Shown in pieces: positions 9,016 through 19,474 of a stretch of DNA of 64,000 nt. This DNA is from Balneola sp. GTDB taxonomy: Bacteria; Bacteroidota; Rhodothermia; Balneolales; Balneolaceae. How positions within the stretch are numbered: position 1 is the first letter of the stretch; each line of letters starts with the position of its first letter. Both the position numbers and the translations under genes were made by a program. The notes under the pieces are model-generated. The model saw only the letters and a program-made list of their open reading frames with translations. It was not told the DNA's origin and did not search any database. The DNA is taken from the NCBI GenBank assembly GCA_002696035.1, contig NZQV01000010.1, positions 62,001 through 126,000 of the forward strand, written 5' to 3'.

Positions 9016-10806
9016 ATGATGATGACAGGAAATCAGCACATTTTAATTGTAGATGACAACACATCTATTCACCAGGATATTCAGTCTATTCTGCAGGGTA
9101 CATTAAGCGAAGCTGATAAAGAACTTGAAGCTTTAGAATCGGAATTATTTGGGGATCATCCGGATGACGGAGCGGGAGTAGTTACAACTTTTGAGTACGA
9201 CATGGACCATGCGTATCAGGGGGAAGAAGCCCTTGAAATGGTTGGTAAAGCAGCACATGAGAAATATCCCTATGCACTGATATTTATGGATGTGCGCATG
9301 CCACCGGGCATGGATGGCATTCAAACCATAAAAAAGATCTGGAAAGATCATCCCAATACAGAAATCGTAATTTGTACAGCTTACTCTGATTACTCCTGGG
9401 AAGAAATACTGGCCGAACTTGGTAATTCGGATAAGCTGCTGTTCATGAAAAAACCGTTTGACGCCACGGCCCTAAAGCAAACCACACTCACGCTCATCAC
9501 AAAGTGGAATCTGCGGCAGGAAACTTTTCAGTACACCCAGAAGCTGGAAGCAGAAGTTCAGGAGCGAACCAAGGAACTTGCCAAACTGGTGGAAGACTAC
9601 AAGGGAATGAAGGAAAAGGCAGAGGAAGCATCTGAAGCCAAAAGTGAATTTCTTGCGAATGTGAGTCACGAGATCCGCACGCCTATGAATGGAATTATTG
9701 GGATGAATGACATTTTACTTGAAACCGAACTGGATGACGATCAGAGAGAATATGCTGAACTGGTAAAATACAGTGCTAAATCTCTCATGAGTATCATCAA
9801 TGATATTCTTGATGTAGCCAAAGTTGAAGCCGGTAAAATGGAAATTGAAATCATTCCGTTTGAGCTAAAAGATAGTATTATAGAACTGGAAAAATTGCTG
9901 GATTTTTCTGTTCAAAACAAAAACGTGGAAATCCGGTCGGTATTTGATGAAAATATCCCGGATCAGGTAATGGGAGATCCCCTTCGCATTCGCCAGATAT
10001 TGCTCAATTATGGAAATAATGCCGTCAAGTTCACGGAAAAAGGGCAGATCGATATCCTCACGGAACTATTGGAAGAAAGTGAAACGTCAGTCAAACTCAG
10101 ATTTTCTGTGAAAGATACCGGGATTGGTATTCCTAAGGAGAAAATGGAGAAAATATTCAGCCCCTTTACACAGGCCGATGCTTCCACTACCCGAAAGTAC
10201 GGCGGCACCGGTCTTGGCCTTTCCATTTGCAAACAACTGGCCGGGCTGATGAACGGAACTGTTGGGGTTGAAAGTACCGTAGGTCAAGGTTCTTCATTTT
10301 GGTTTGATGTGACTCTTGAAAAAGCCTGGGTTGCTGAAACCCGGGATGGAGAGCCATCTGAAAATGAACAGCTATCTCCAGATAATACAAACGGTGACTA
10401 TGTTCCGAAAGAACTCAACATCTTATTAGCAGAGGATAATAAGTCGAACCAAAAGGTTACCGAGCAGATGCTTGATCAAACAGGCTGGAAAATAACCTCG
10501 GTTGGCAATGGAAAAGAGGTGCTGGATGCCATAAAAAAACGGAACTACGACCTGATCCTTATGGATGTGTACATGCCTGAAATGGATGGATTTGATGGCA
10601 CCAGAGAAATCAGAAAAATAGAACGTGAAAAGGGAGCGGCTGCTGTTCCAATCATAGCCATCTCAGCCAGTGTAATGCCAAGAGATAAAGAACGCATTTT
10701 CGCAGCCGGAGTGAATGACTTTCTGGGAAAACCCATATCCAAGAATTACTTGATCACGAAGATCAAAAAATGGACTTCTGATAGCGCGGACAAAGAGCTT
10801 CAATGA
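9016..10806 (+). CDS. cytosolic hybrid histidine kinase, REC-HisKA-HATPase-REC
   Basis: 596 residues without signal or membrane segments. Residues 8-160 are an N-terminal receiver ('ILIVDDN', phospho-acceptor D92 in 'FMDVRMPP', 'KKPFD') with an unusual acidic insertion at about 35-60. A coiled coil runs from about 175-210, then HisKA with H218 in '[12 protein letters not shown]', then HATPase_c ('[10 protein letters not shown]', 'DTGIGIP', 'GGTGLGLS'). The C-terminal receiver (about 465-590) has 'LAEDNKSNQ', '[11 protein letters not shown]' and 'GKPIS'. With no sensor domain, its input is probably phosphate on the first receiver, plausibly from the kinase encoded next (83-base gap). No output domain is present; an HPt partner must be elsewhere. 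Confidence 0.9.
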   Translation: MMMTGNQHILIVDDNTSIHQDIQSILQGTLSEADKELEALESELFGDHPDDGAGVVTTFEYDMDHAYQGEEALEMVGKAAHEKYPYALIFMDVRMPPGMDGIQTIKKIWKDHPNTEIVICTAYSDYSWEEILAELGNSDKLLFMKKPFDATALKQTTLTLITKWNLRQETFQYTQKLEAEVQERTKELAKLVEDYKGMKEKAEEASEAKSEFLANVSHEIRTPMNGIIGMNDILLETELDDDQREYAELVKYSAKSLMSIINDILDVAKVEAGKMEIEIIPFELKDSIIELEKLLDFSVQNKNVEIRSVFDENIPDQVMGDPLRIRQILLNYGNNAVKFTEKGQIDILTELLEESETSVKLRFSVKDTGIGIPKEKMEKIFSPFTQADASTTRKYGGTGLGLSICKQLAGLMNGTVGVESTVGQGSSFWFDVTLEKAWVAETRDGEPSENEQLSPDNTNGDYVPKELNILLAEDNKSNQKVTEQMLDQTGWKITSVGNGKEVLDAIKKRNYDLILMDVYMPEMDGFDGTREIRKIEREKGAAAVPIIAISASVMPRDKERIFAAGVNDFLGKPISKNYLITKIKKWTSDSADKELQ

Positions 10807-10889
10807 TCATGATGTTTCCTATAAATGAAGAATCTACGAGGTACATTTTCGAAGCTCAGAATAAACTTAGAACAATAAAAAAAATATAA

Positions 10890-13800
10890 ATGATGTGGTT
10901 CAGGAGAGTTAGTAAACTACTTATTTTCACCATTGTGCTACTTGCTGCGGCTAGTTTGGATGGTTATTCACAAATTTCCGCAAATCAGGAATTCTGGCAT
11001 TTAACACCTTATGAAGGACTTTCACAAAGTACCGTATCTGCAATTCATCAGGATAGTGAAGGGTTTATGTGGTTTGGCACACAGGAGGGGTTAAATAAAT
11101 ATGAAGGACAGAATAATAACATGGTGGTCTACAAGCATCAATCTGATGATGCTACCACCATTGGAAGTAACGAAATTGAGGATATTTATGAAGATCGGCA
11201 GGGAAATTTATGGATCGCGGCCGACTGGGGCGGATTAAACTTATACAACAGAGATAAGGATACTTTTAAACGATTTAATGCAACTGAGGAACTACACGAC
11301 GGAAGTATAAGTGATGATACCATCCACGATATTTATGAAGACAGCCAGGGAAATCTTTGGGTGGGAACATATCTTGGGTTGAACCTGATGAATAGGAAAG
11401 AGGGGACTTTTCAGAATTTTGTAGCCGATTCTGCCAATCCACATTCGTTAAGCAGAAACTATATTACAGATATTCTTGAAGATGGATCGGGACAGATCTG
11501 GGTAGCCACCAATAATGGGTTGAACCGGATGCATCGTGATTCAGTAGCTTTTGATCAGATTTTTATCACGCAAAGAACTTCATTAAATCCAGCAAATTAT
11601 GTACGCGTGATCTATGAGGATAGATCCGGAAGATTCTGGGTTGGTACGGAAGACGGTCTGTATCTATTCAACAAAAATACGACCACATTCAAACGATGGG
11701 ATCAAAAAATTAGCAGATCCGCTACCATCCTTGATATTGCAGAAGATGAAGAGGGAGTGGTATGGATTGGAACTGAAAATGAGGGATTACTCGCCATAAT
11801 GCCTGATTCCAAAAACACCTACCTGTACACCTATTCCGAGAACAATGTACAGGGGCTTAATAGCAATTCCGTTTACAGTTTATATCAGAGCAAAGATAAT
11901 ATTCTGTGGATAGGTACTTTTGATGGTGGGTTAAATGTACTAAACAGAAAAGAACCCAAGTTCAAACATTTTAAAAATCAGCCCGGGGTACAGAATTCCC
12001 TGAATGAAAATTCGGTCATGTCATTTTTAAAACCCAGGGGAAACCAATTATGGGTTGGTACAGACGGTGGTGGAATTAACCTGTTTAATATGAAGACAGA
12101 GGAATTTGAATTTTTGATTCATGATACAGATGATCCACAGAGCCTCTCAAATGATGTTATACTCAGTTTATTGGAGGACAGTAAGAACCGCATTTGGATC
12201 GGAACCTATAACGGAGGACTGTCACAATATGATCCTGCTACGGAAAAATTCAGATCCTTCCGGTTTGATGCAAATGACCCAAACAGCATTAGTCACGACC
12301 AAATATTTACTGTATTTGAAGGACCGGAGGGCTTTATTTGGGTTGGGACCAACGGAAGCGGATTAAATAAACTAGTGGATGAAGAGCGGGGGATTTTTGA
12401 GCGATGGAACCCCAACAGCACTACCTACAACTTTGAGCAATCGTACATAAGAGATGTGTATGTAGATGAGGAGGGAGTTTTCTGGGTAACTACCTATGGT
12501 GCAGGTGTTAGCTATTTCAATCCCAAAACAGGGGAGTCAAAAACATATAGTTCGCATGAAGGAAATCTAAGCAACAGTGTGGTATTGGATATTTTTGCCG
12601 CATCCGATGGTACTATCTGGGTTGGAACCAAAGGAGGAGGTTTGGGCTGGTACAATGAGGAAACAGACCAGTTTGAAGCCTATACCACGGAAGATGGACT
12701 CCCAAATGATATCATAAATGCGATAGTAGAAGATGACAATGGGAATATTTGGGTTAGCACCAATAATGGATTAAGCAGGTTTTCTCCAAGAGATCAGACC
12801 TTTAAAAATTTCAGCTTAAGTGATGGCTTACAAAGCAAGGAGTTCAAACCAGGAGCTGCCATAAAACTGGAGAATGGTATGATGTATTTTGGTGGGATCA
12901 ATGGTTTTAATGAATTTCACCCCGATAGTATTCGTGAAGATACCCTTGTATTACCTGTTGCTTTCACAGAATTCCAGTTATCAAATAAAACCGTGGAAAT
13001 TGGAGATCAGTCACCTCTTAAAAAGCAGATCAATCAGTCTAAGGAAATTATTCTTCCCTACGATCAAACAAACTTCACTATCAAATATACCGTCCTGAAT
13101 TTCAATCCCCAGCAGGAGTACAGTTTTGCGTATATGCTTGAGGGCTTTGATGAAGAATGGAATTATGTGGGGAACCAAAATTCAGCTACCTATACCAATA
13201 TTGATCCTGGTGAATATACTTTTAAAGTGAAAACAGCTAATGGGGATGGATTCTGGGGCTCTGATATCAAACAGGTTAAACTCACAATAACCCCGCCTTT
13301 TTGGCAAACAAGCTGGTTTTATTTGCTGTCTTTTTTAGCGGTGGCCGGATTAATTTTTGGTGGATATCAATATCGGACCCGTCAAATTCTTGAACAGAAT
13401 AAACGGCTTGAAGAAGAGGTGAGTAACAGAACACAGGAGCTGAATCAGCGAAATATAGAACTAAAGGAAACACTGATAGACCTGGAAAACACCCGTGAAG
13501 AGTTGATAGAGAAAGCTCATAAAGCAGGTATGGCGGATATTGCGACCGGTGTGCTTCACAATGTGGGGAATATTTTGAACAGTGTGAATACATCCTCTGC
13601 TTTAATTGATGAGACGATCAATAAATCGAGGATCACCGGGCTTGAAAAAGCCAACAATTTACTGCGTGAGAATTTGGATGATATTGAAGATTTCTTTTCT
13701 GAAAGCGGACAAGGCAGGAAACTGCTGGATTATTATCTAAAGCTGGAAGAGCCACTAAAAGAGGAACGCACGAAGATCATACAGTTGAGTAAGCGGCTTT

Positions 13801-14327
13801 CTGATAAAATAAAACTGATTAACGAAGTAATTGCAGCCCAACAGAGTTTTGCCACCATCAATACAAATAGTGATACCTTTAAACTACGGGAAATAGTTGA
13901 GGATGCTTTAACCTTGAATTCTGGTTCTTCGGTTCGGCATCACATCATCATCGAGAAACATTACCAAAGTAATGCCACCATTTTGTGTCAGCGTTCGAAA
14001 CTGGTGCATGTGCTGGTGAATATCTATAAGAATGCCAAAGAGGCAATGACTGAAGTGCCGGAGGGGGATAAGAAGATCACCATAAAAACATGGGATGAAA
14101 ACGACGAGGTATATCTCTCCATTTCTGACAGTGGGCATGGGATCAGGCAAGAGCATCTTTCCAAGATTTTTAATCAGGGATTCACAACCAAGGAAAAAGG
14201 TCATGGGTTTGGCCTCCACAGCAGCGCCAACTATGTTAAGGAAATGGGCGGGAAGATCTCCGTTCAAAGTGATGGAGAAGGGAAGGGAGCTACGTTTGTG
14301 TTGAAGTTTGAGCGGGTCAGCGATTAA
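10890..14327 (+). CDS. two-component propeller sensor kinase (Reg_prop, Y_Y_Y, TM, HATPase) with atypical H-box
   Basis: 1145 residues. After a signal sequence come about 13-14 propeller repeats of the type 'NLWVGTYLGLN' (residues about 35-650), then a Y_Y_Y domain ('YMLEGFDEEWNYVG'), one membrane segment near 810-830, and a coiled coil. The phospho-acceptor region reads 'GMADIATGVLHNVGNILNS' with H890, not the usual SHELRTP, and is followed by HATPase_c ('IYKNAKEAM', 'ISDSGHGI', 'GHGFGLHSSANYVKEMGG'). Unlike the hybrid systems of Bacteroides it has no receiver or AraC domain. Propeller sensors often detect polysaccharide fragments in the periplasm; the ligand here is unknown. It lies downstream of the hybrid kinase and is probably cotranscribed. 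Confidence 0.88.
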   Translation: MMWFRRVSKLLIFTIVLLAAASLDGYSQISANQEFWHLTPYEGLSQSTVSAIHQDSEGFMWFGTQEGLNKYEGQNNNMVVYKHQSDDATTIGSNEIEDIYEDRQGNLWIAADWGGLNLYNRDKDTFKRFNATEELHDGSISDDTIHDIYEDSQGNLWVGTYLGLNLMNRKEGTFQNFVADSANPHSLSRNYITDILEDGSGQIWVATNNGLNRMHRDSVAFDQIFITQRTSLNPANYVRVIYEDRSGRFWVGTEDGLYLFNKNTTTFKRWDQKISRSATILDIAEDEEGVVWIGTENEGLLAIMPDSKNTYLYTYSENNVQGLNSNSVYSLYQSKDNILWIGTFDGGLNVLNRKEPKFKHFKNQPGVQNSLNENSVMSFLKPRGNQLWVGTDGGGINLFNMKTEEFEFLIHDTDDPQSLSNDVILSLLEDSKNRIWIGTYNGGLSQYDPATEKFRSFRFDANDPNSISHDQIFTVFEGPEGFIWVGTNGSGLNKLVDEERGIFERWNPNSTTYNFEQSYIRDVYVDEEGVFWVTTYGAGVSYFNPKTGESKTYSSHEGNLSNSVVLDIFAASDGTIWVGTKGGGLGWYNEETDQFEAYTTEDGLPNDIINAIVEDDNGNIWVSTNNGLSRFSPRDQTFKNFSLSDGLQSKEFKPGAAIKLENGMMYFGGINGFNEFHPDSIREDTLVLPVAFTEFQLSNKTVEIGDQSPLKKQINQSKEIILPYDQTNFTIKYTVLNFNPQQEYSFAYMLEGFDEEWNYVGNQNSATYTNIDPGEYTFKVKTANGDGFWGSDIKQVKLTITPPFWQTSWFYLLSFLAVAGLIFGGYQYRTRQILEQNKRLEEEVSNRTQELNQRNIELKETLIDLENTREELIEKAHKAGMADIATGVLHNVGNILNSVNTSSALIDETINKSRITGLEKANNLLRENLDDIEDFFSESGQGRKLLDYYLKLEEPLKEERTKIIQLSKRLSDKIKLINEVIAAQQSFATINTNSDTFKLREIVEDALTLNSGSSVRHHIIIEKHYQSNATILCQRSKLVHVLVNIYKNAKEAMTEVPEGDKKITIKTWDENDEVYLSISDSGHGIRQEHLSKIFNQGFTTKEKGHGFGLHSSANYVKEMGGKISVQSDGEGKGATFVLKFERVSD

Positions 14328-14336
14328 AGCTGATAT

Positions 14337-14368
14337 AAAAAAAGCCTCATCCCAAAGGAAGAGGCTTT
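14337..14368 (-). terminator. intrinsic terminator of sucD
   Basis: AAAGCCTC (14341-14348) pairs with GAGGCTTT (14361-14368). On the minus strand the stem is followed by seven T, so it mainly ends sucD; it may also slow transcription from the converging kinase gene. Confidence 0.8.
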
Positions 14369-14396
14369 CTTGAAAAATAGATTTTGGGGAACTGCT

Positions 14397-15272
14397 TTAT
14401 GCGTTCTCCAATAAGTTCTTAAGCGTCACACCGATCTCGGCAGGACTGTCGACCACAGTGATACCGGAATTAGCCAGAGATTTCTTTTTCTCCTGAGCTG
14501 TTCCTTTTCCGCCTGAGATGATGGCACCGGCATGGCCCATTCGTCGGCCCGGAGGCGCTGTTGAACCAGCGATAAATGCCACAACGGGCTTATCACAATG
14601 CTCTTTGATCCATTCGCCGGCTTCTTCTTCAGCTGTTCCGCCGATCTCACCGATCAGTACAATAGCTTCGGTATCCGGATCATCATTCAATAACTTTACA
14701 GCATCAAGGTGAGTAGTTCCAATAACCGGGTCTCCACCAATACCGATTGCTGTACTTTGTCCCAATCCCGCTTTGGTAAGCTGATCAACAGCTTCGTATG
14801 TGAGCGTTCCGGAACGGGAGATCAATCCCACTTTTCCGGGAGTGAAAATGTTTCCGGGCATGATGCCGATTTTTGCTTCACCGGGCGTGATGACACCGGG
14901 GCAGTTAGGACCAATGAGAGTTGCGCCGTGACTTTTCACGATCTGTTTTGCGGTGATCATATCCTTAACAGGAATTCCTTCAGTAATACAGATGATCACT
15001 TCAATTCCGGCGAAAGCGGCTTCTGTGATGGCATCTCCGGCAAAAGCAGGGGGCACAAATATAATGGATGTGTTAGCCTGTACTTCTTTAACAGCTTCGG
15101 CTACGGTGTTAAAAACGGGGCGGTCTAAATGGGTTTGACCTCCTTTTCCGGGAGTAACTCCTCCAACAACATTGGTTCCATATTCAATCATTTGTTCGGC
15201 ATGGAAGCTTCCTTCGCTTCCAGTAAAACCCTGAACAATAAGGCGGGTGTCATTTCCAACTAATACGCTCAT
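14397..15272 (-). CDS. sucD: succinyl-CoA synthetase alpha subunit
   Basis: 291 residues from the ATG at 15272. The CoA-binding N-domain has '[20 protein letters not shown]' near residue 13, '[10 protein letters not shown]' is at 121-130, and the phosphohistidine is H247 in '[15 protein letters not shown]'. With SucC (not in the window) it converts succinyl-CoA, ADP or GDP and phosphate into succinate, CoA and ATP or GTP in the TCA cycle. It stands alone here, with its own terminator and a 209-base upstream region. Confidence 0.95.
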   Translation of the reverse strand: MSVLVGNDTRLIVQGFTGSEGSFHAEQMIEYGTNVVGGVTPGKGGQTHLDRPVFNTVAEAVKEVQANTSIIFVPPAFAGDAITEAAFAGIEVIICITEGIPVKDMITAKQIVKSHGATLIGPNCPGVITPGEAKIGIMPGNIFTPGKVGLISRSGTLTYEAVDQLTKAGLGQSTAIGIGGDPVIGTTHLDAVKLLNDDPDTEAIVLIGEIGGTAEEEAGEWIKEHCDKPVVAFIAGSTAPPGRRMGHAGAIISGGKGTAQEKKKSLANSGITVVDSPAEIGVTLKNLLENA

Positions 15273-15484
15273 CAATCAATTTATTTGAGGTTCAAATTTG
15301 GGGTTGGGAATATAGCACCTATGACAGCTAATTGAAAAGCTTATTTGTAAAGGAAAGTTAGGATTTGCGGGATGACTTATCTGCAGGGGAGAGTTTGACC
15401 GGAATTGAATAATTCAGAATTGAAACAATCTTTCGTTCAATCCTGTTAACAAAATAAATAAAGAACAATTAAACAGATAGAATT

Positions 15485-15691
15485 ATGGATTTGAAGAATA
15501 AATCAAAGAAGGAATTACAGCAGAAGGTCAATGAGCTCGAGAACCTGATCGCCAAAAAGGGAGTGGGGTCATCCTACTTATCCAAAGCTGAACGTATACA
15601 ACGCGACGTGAACCTGGCGTTAATATTAGGCGGTGCTGCTACATTGGTTGGCGCTGCAGCCTGGACGTTACTGAAGTCGCGTGGCGAATAA
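15485..15691 (+). CDS. small conserved-looking membrane protein, unknown function
   Basis: 68 residues. The first 30 are highly charged and helical, likely a coiled coil (NKSKKELQQKVNELENLIAK). A linker 'VGSSYLSKAERIQRDVN' follows, and then one membrane helix at about 46-64 (LALILGGAATLVGAAAWTLL) with a positive tail. Its own terminator 40 bases downstream and sensible codon use support a real gene. I do not recognise a family. Confidence 0.6.
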   Translation: MDLKNKSKKELQQKVNELENLIAKKGVGSSYLSKAERIQRDVNLALILGGAATLVGAAAWTLLKSRGE

Positions 15692-15729
15692 ACTTTCCCG
15701 CTAATACATACACACACTATTCTATGATA

Positions 15730-15760
15730 CCCGAATGTGAACAACACATTCGGGTTTTTT
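15730..15760 (+). terminator. intrinsic terminator
   Basis: CCCGAATGTG (15730-15739) pairs perfectly with CACATTCGGG (15745-15754), followed by six T. It ends the small membrane protein gene. Confidence 0.88.
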
Positions 15761-15879
15761 ATAAACTTTTAAATATTACGGCTTCCAGTGCCGGTATCAC
15801 TTTGTTGTTTTTTAAGCTTCTCACGTTATATTCTATGCGTTGATTTCAACATCGATCCATCTTAACAAAAAACCAACTT

Positions 15880-18243
15880 ATGAGACGTATATCGTATTTA
15901 ATACCGCTACTATTTTTATCGCTACTGTGGCAACCTGCCGCAGCTCAAACAACGGCAGACGGGGAAGCAGAGTCCATGCAGGGATTTGCCCGAGCTGTTG
16001 ATATTTCTGAAGGCACCGTTTTTATTGGTGAGCCTGCCAATTACCATCAACCCGGAATTGTGTATGTGTTCACGAAAAATGGAAATGAATGGGCCGAACA
16101 ATTTCAACTTCAGGCATCTGATGGAGAAATTGGTAATAATTTTGGATCCGTGATCTCTGCCCAGGGAGGTCAGCTTTTGGTTGGTGCTCCTGGCGCGAAT
16201 GGTGAGAACGGAGCTGTGTACTTTTTTGAAGCATCCGGCGGCGAATGGTCAGAATCAGCTATTCTTTCGATTGAAGCTGAGGAAACCGATTTTGGCGCCA
16301 GTGTTCTTCTGAATGAAGATCATGCTTTTGTTGGCGCACCCGAGCATGCTGAGGGCCTCGGTGCTGTGGTTGTTTTTCGAAACGAAAATGGCAGCTGGAA
16401 TGAAACTTCAACTATTGTAAATCCGGATACTTCCGGTTCAGGCTTCGGTTCCAGCCTGGCATTGGATGGAAATACTCTTGTTGTAGGTGCACCTGCAAGA
16501 CAGGCTGGAAGCGCCTATGTGTTCGAAAATTCAGATTCTGAATGGGCTCATACCGCAACGCTGGACAGTCGTCAGGTTGACGAAAGAAGTTTATATGGAT
16601 CTGCTGTTGAAGTAAATGGCGACCGGATCTTTGTAAGTGCTCCTCGTAACGCTGCGGCCTCTGGTGCAGTCATTGTGTATTCCAAAGATGCTGACTCCGG
16701 CGAGTGGATGGAAAGCAGCCGGCTTGTAGCCTTTGACAGCCAGATGCGTTACCTGTTTGGTAGTGCAATTGCTTTTTCAGGTGATCAGGTTTGGATCGGA
16801 GCTCCCAATGCTGAGGGCGGCAACGGTGCTATCTACCAGTTTAGCAGTGAGAGTGGCAACTGGACCGGATCAACTAAAATGATCTCAGAAAACAGCAACG
16901 GTGATAATTTCGCCGGAACCATGGCTGTTGACAATAACATTGCCGTAGTTGGCCTGACCGGAGCTGATTTTGGAGCTGGTTCAGCTGCTATCATGGAAAT
17001 GGACGAAGCAGGAATGTGGACCACTCAGGAAATCCTGATGGGGGAAGGAGACAATGTGCTCGAGCCTATTACTGGTGGTAAAGTAAACTGCACGGATGGG
17101 AAAGCGGATGTATATCTATGTGATAATGTAGATCTGGTTTCATTCCTGCCCATACGTGAAATTGGCGGAACGCGTGGTGTTCGCCTCAATGATATGTGGG
17201 GCTGGACCGATGAAGAAACCGGTAAGAACTACGCGATCGTAGGGCGAAACAATGGAACTTCTTTTGTGGATGTAACCGATCCCCTGAATCCGGTTTATAT
17301 TGGCGACCTGCCGTTGACCGAATCGGCTCAACCTAATGCATGGAGAGATATGAAAGTGTATAAAAACCATGTTTATGTGGTAGCTGATGGTGCTCGCGAG
17401 CACGGTATGCAAGTTCTGGACCTTACAGAGCTTCGTGATTTTGATGGTGAGCCGATCGAGTTCGAGGAAACTACAATTTACCGGAATGTGAATAGTGTGC
17501 ATAACATTGTGATCAACGAAGATACCGGCTTTGCTTATGCCGTTGGAAGCAGCGGTGGAGGTGAAACCTGTGGTGGAGGTCTGCATATGATCAACATTCA
17601 GGACCCTGCAAACCCTACGTTTGCCGGCTGTTTTGCTGATCCTTCTACAGGCCGCAGTGGTACCGGATATTCTCACGATGCCCAGTGTGTGATCTACGAC
17701 GGCCCCGATGAAGAACATCAGGGAAGTGAGATCTGCTTTGGCGCTAATGAGACAGCTATCAGTATTGCGGATGTAAGTGACAAAGAGAATCCTGTAGCAC
17801 TTTCAACGGCTTCCTATCCCGATCATGCTTATGTACATCAGGGATGGCTGACGGAAGACCACCGGTACTTCTACCAGAACGATGAGCTGGATGAACTGAC
17901 CGGAAATGTAGATCAAACCCGGACTATTATCTGGGATGTAAGTGATCTGGATGACCCTCAGTTTGTGGATGAGTACTTCCTCGACAATCCGGCTTCCGAC
18001 CACAACCTTTATATTGAAGGAAACACGATGTATCAGTCGAATTATGTGAGTGGTTTGCAGATCATTGACATCTCAGATCCCGAAGAACCAAAACATGTGG
18101 GTTTCTTTGATACGCATCCTTTTGTAGAAGATGCTGCCGGCTTCTCCGGTACCTGGAGTAACTTCCCATATTTCGACGATGTGGTGCTGATGACAAGTTC
18201 CAACGAAGGACTTTTCATCCTTGATACCAATCGCGAAGAGTAA
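15880..18243 (+). CDS. choice-of-anchor B family secreted protein (FG-GAP plus LVIVD repeats)
   Basis: 787 residues with a signal peptide ending 'PAAAQ'. Residues about 30-390 hold FG-GAP-like blades with the recurrent 'FGSSLALDGNTLVVGAP' pattern. Residues about 415-785 match the choice-of-anchor B type with LVIVD-like segments ('GTSFVDVTDPLNPVYIGDLP', 'SGLQIIDISDPEEPKHVGFF') and several cysteines. Such proteins are surface or secreted propellers of unknown ligand. The family often ends in a sorting or anchor domain; here the chain stops at 'FILDTNREE' with none. It is the first of three secreted propeller genes on this strand. Confidence 0.8.
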   Translation: MRRISYLIPLLFLSLLWQPAAAQTTADGEAESMQGFARAVDISEGTVFIGEPANYHQPGIVYVFTKNGNEWAEQFQLQASDGEIGNNFGSVISAQGGQLLVGAPGANGENGAVYFFEASGGEWSESAILSIEAEETDFGASVLLNEDHAFVGAPEHAEGLGAVVVFRNENGSWNETSTIVNPDTSGSGFGSSLALDGNTLVVGAPARQAGSAYVFENSDSEWAHTATLDSRQVDERSLYGSAVEVNGDRIFVSAPRNAAASGAVIVYSKDADSGEWMESSRLVAFDSQMRYLFGSAIAFSGDQVWIGAPNAEGGNGAIYQFSSESGNWTGSTKMISENSNGDNFAGTMAVDNNIAVVGLTGADFGAGSAAIMEMDEAGMWTTQEILMGEGDNVLEPITGGKVNCTDGKADVYLCDNVDLVSFLPIREIGGTRGVRLNDMWGWTDEETGKNYAIVGRNNGTSFVDVTDPLNPVYIGDLPLTESAQPNAWRDMKVYKNHVYVVADGAREHGMQVLDLTELRDFDGEPIEFEETTIYRNVNSVHNIVINEDTGFAYAVGSSGGGETCGGGLHMINIQDPANPTFAGCFADPSTGRSGTGYSHDAQCVIYDGPDEEHQGSEICFGANETAISIADVSDKENPVALSTASYPDHAYVHQGWLTEDHRYFYQNDELDELTGNVDQTRTIIWDVSDLDDPQFVDEYFLDNPASDHNLYIEGNTMYQSNYVSGLQIIDISDPEEPKHVGFFDTHPFVEDAAGFSGTWSNFPYFDDVVLMTSSNEGLFILDTNREE

Positions 18244-18263
18244 ACCGGGACCATACTAAATTT

Positions 18264-18313
18264 GGCAACTTTGGGTTATTCCATACGGAACTAATCTGAA
18301 GTTGCCTTTTTTT
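18264..18313 (+). terminator. intrinsic terminator with branched loop
   Basis: GGCAACTT (18264-18271) pairs with AAGTTGCC (18299-18306), followed by seven T. A small inner stem TTCC/GGAA sits in the loop. Confidence 0.75.
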
Positions 18314-18367
18314 ATACAGTAAATTGCTGATTTCCATTTTAATATCCATTAATTAAAGGATGAGATC

Positions 18368-19450
18368 ATGAAAAATCGATGCTCAACTATATTTAAGATC
18401 ACTCTTCTAACGCTTTTTTCGATCTTTTTTACAGAGAATGGTTTTACCCAAGCTGAAGAAGATCCTCAATACATCTATGTTTGTAATCAGGGTTCTGCTA
18501 GTGTGACGGTTCTGAACGCCGCAACCAACGAAATTTTTGAAACTGTAGACTTACAGGAGCTGGGCTTCTCAGCTAATGCCAAACCTCATCACACCATAGC
18601 CGATGCGGATGGTTCCCATTGGTATGTCACCCTGATTGGGGAAAATCGTGTGCTCAAATTCAACCGAAATAATGAATTGGTTGATGAAGCTACACTCAAA
18701 GTTCCGGGGTTGATGACGATGCATCCCAGTAGTGAAAGGTTATATGTGGGCCGATCTATGAGTGCTGTAAATCCACCGCAAAGTTTTGGAGTTATAGATC
18801 GAGCAAACATGGAGCTTTTGGATGAAGTGGGGCTGTTTTTTACCCGGCCGCATGCTATTTCAACCTCACCGGATGGAAGGTGGATATTTGTTGGAAGTTT
18901 GTCTGAAAATCAAATTCTGACTATGAATATGGAAACCGAGGAATCGAACCTTACTAACATTCCGGGCAGTACCCACACGTTTGTGAATTTTGCAATTTCA
19001 CCCGATGGAGAAAACATGGTGGCTACCGGACAGGTTTCTGGTAAGCTGCTGTTTTTTGATATCACAGATCCGCTTTCACCCCAAATGACCGGCAGTATTT
19101 CGGTGGGAGCTCAACCCTGGCATCCTGTTTTTTCACCGGATGGAAAGAAGGTCTACTTTGCGAATAAACAAGATCACACTGTTACTGTGATAGATATGGA
19201 GTCGCGCAGTGTTGAAGCCGTGATTGAAGGAGAGGGACTTGCTCAGCCACACGGAGCGGCCCTTTCGAATGATGGTAAATTCCTGTACGTCACAAGTAAT
19301 AATCTGGACGGCATGTACAATCCCAGGGGAGCTGAAGAAACACAAGGGCTGCCGGGAACAGTTACCATCATAAATACGGAAACCCATACTATCGAGAAGG
19401 TGATAGAAGTAGGAAAGTATGCTTCCGGAATTGGAACAAACGCACGCTAA
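18368..19450 (+). CDS. secreted YncE-like seven-bladed beta-propeller
   Basis: 360 residues with a signal peptide ending near 'GFTQA'. The repeats read like YncE/cytochrome-D1-type propellers ('YVCNQGSASVTVLNAATNEI', 'HPVFSPDGKKVYFANKQDHT', 'VTIINTETHTIEKVIEVGKY'). There is no haem-binding or other catalytic motif, so a binding role is likely. GGATGAG lies just before the ATG. It is separated from the choice-of-anchor B gene by a terminator and from the next lipoprotein gene by 24 bases, so it is probably cotranscribed with the latter. Confidence 0.78.
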   Translation: MKNRCSTIFKITLLTLFSIFFTENGFTQAEEDPQYIYVCNQGSASVTVLNAATNEIFETVDLQELGFSANAKPHHTIADADGSHWYVTLIGENRVLKFNRNNELVDEATLKVPGLMTMHPSSERLYVGRSMSAVNPPQSFGVIDRANMELLDEVGLFFTRPHAISTSPDGRWIFVGSLSENQILTMNMETEESNLTNIPGSTHTFVNFAISPDGENMVATGQVSGKLLFFDITDPLSPQMTGSISVGAQPWHPVFSPDGKKVYFANKQDHTVTVIDMESRSVEAVIEGEGLAQPHGAALSNDGKFLYVTSNNLDGMYNPRGAEETQGLPGTVTIINTETHTIEKVIEVGKYASGIGTNAR

Positions 19451-19474
19451 GAACAACTTTGAAGATCTGATATA

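Noticed and set aside
15880-18243. Type IX sorting domain on the choice-of-anchor B protein
   Set aside because: The C-terminus ends within the LVIVD region and has no YPNP or similar motif.
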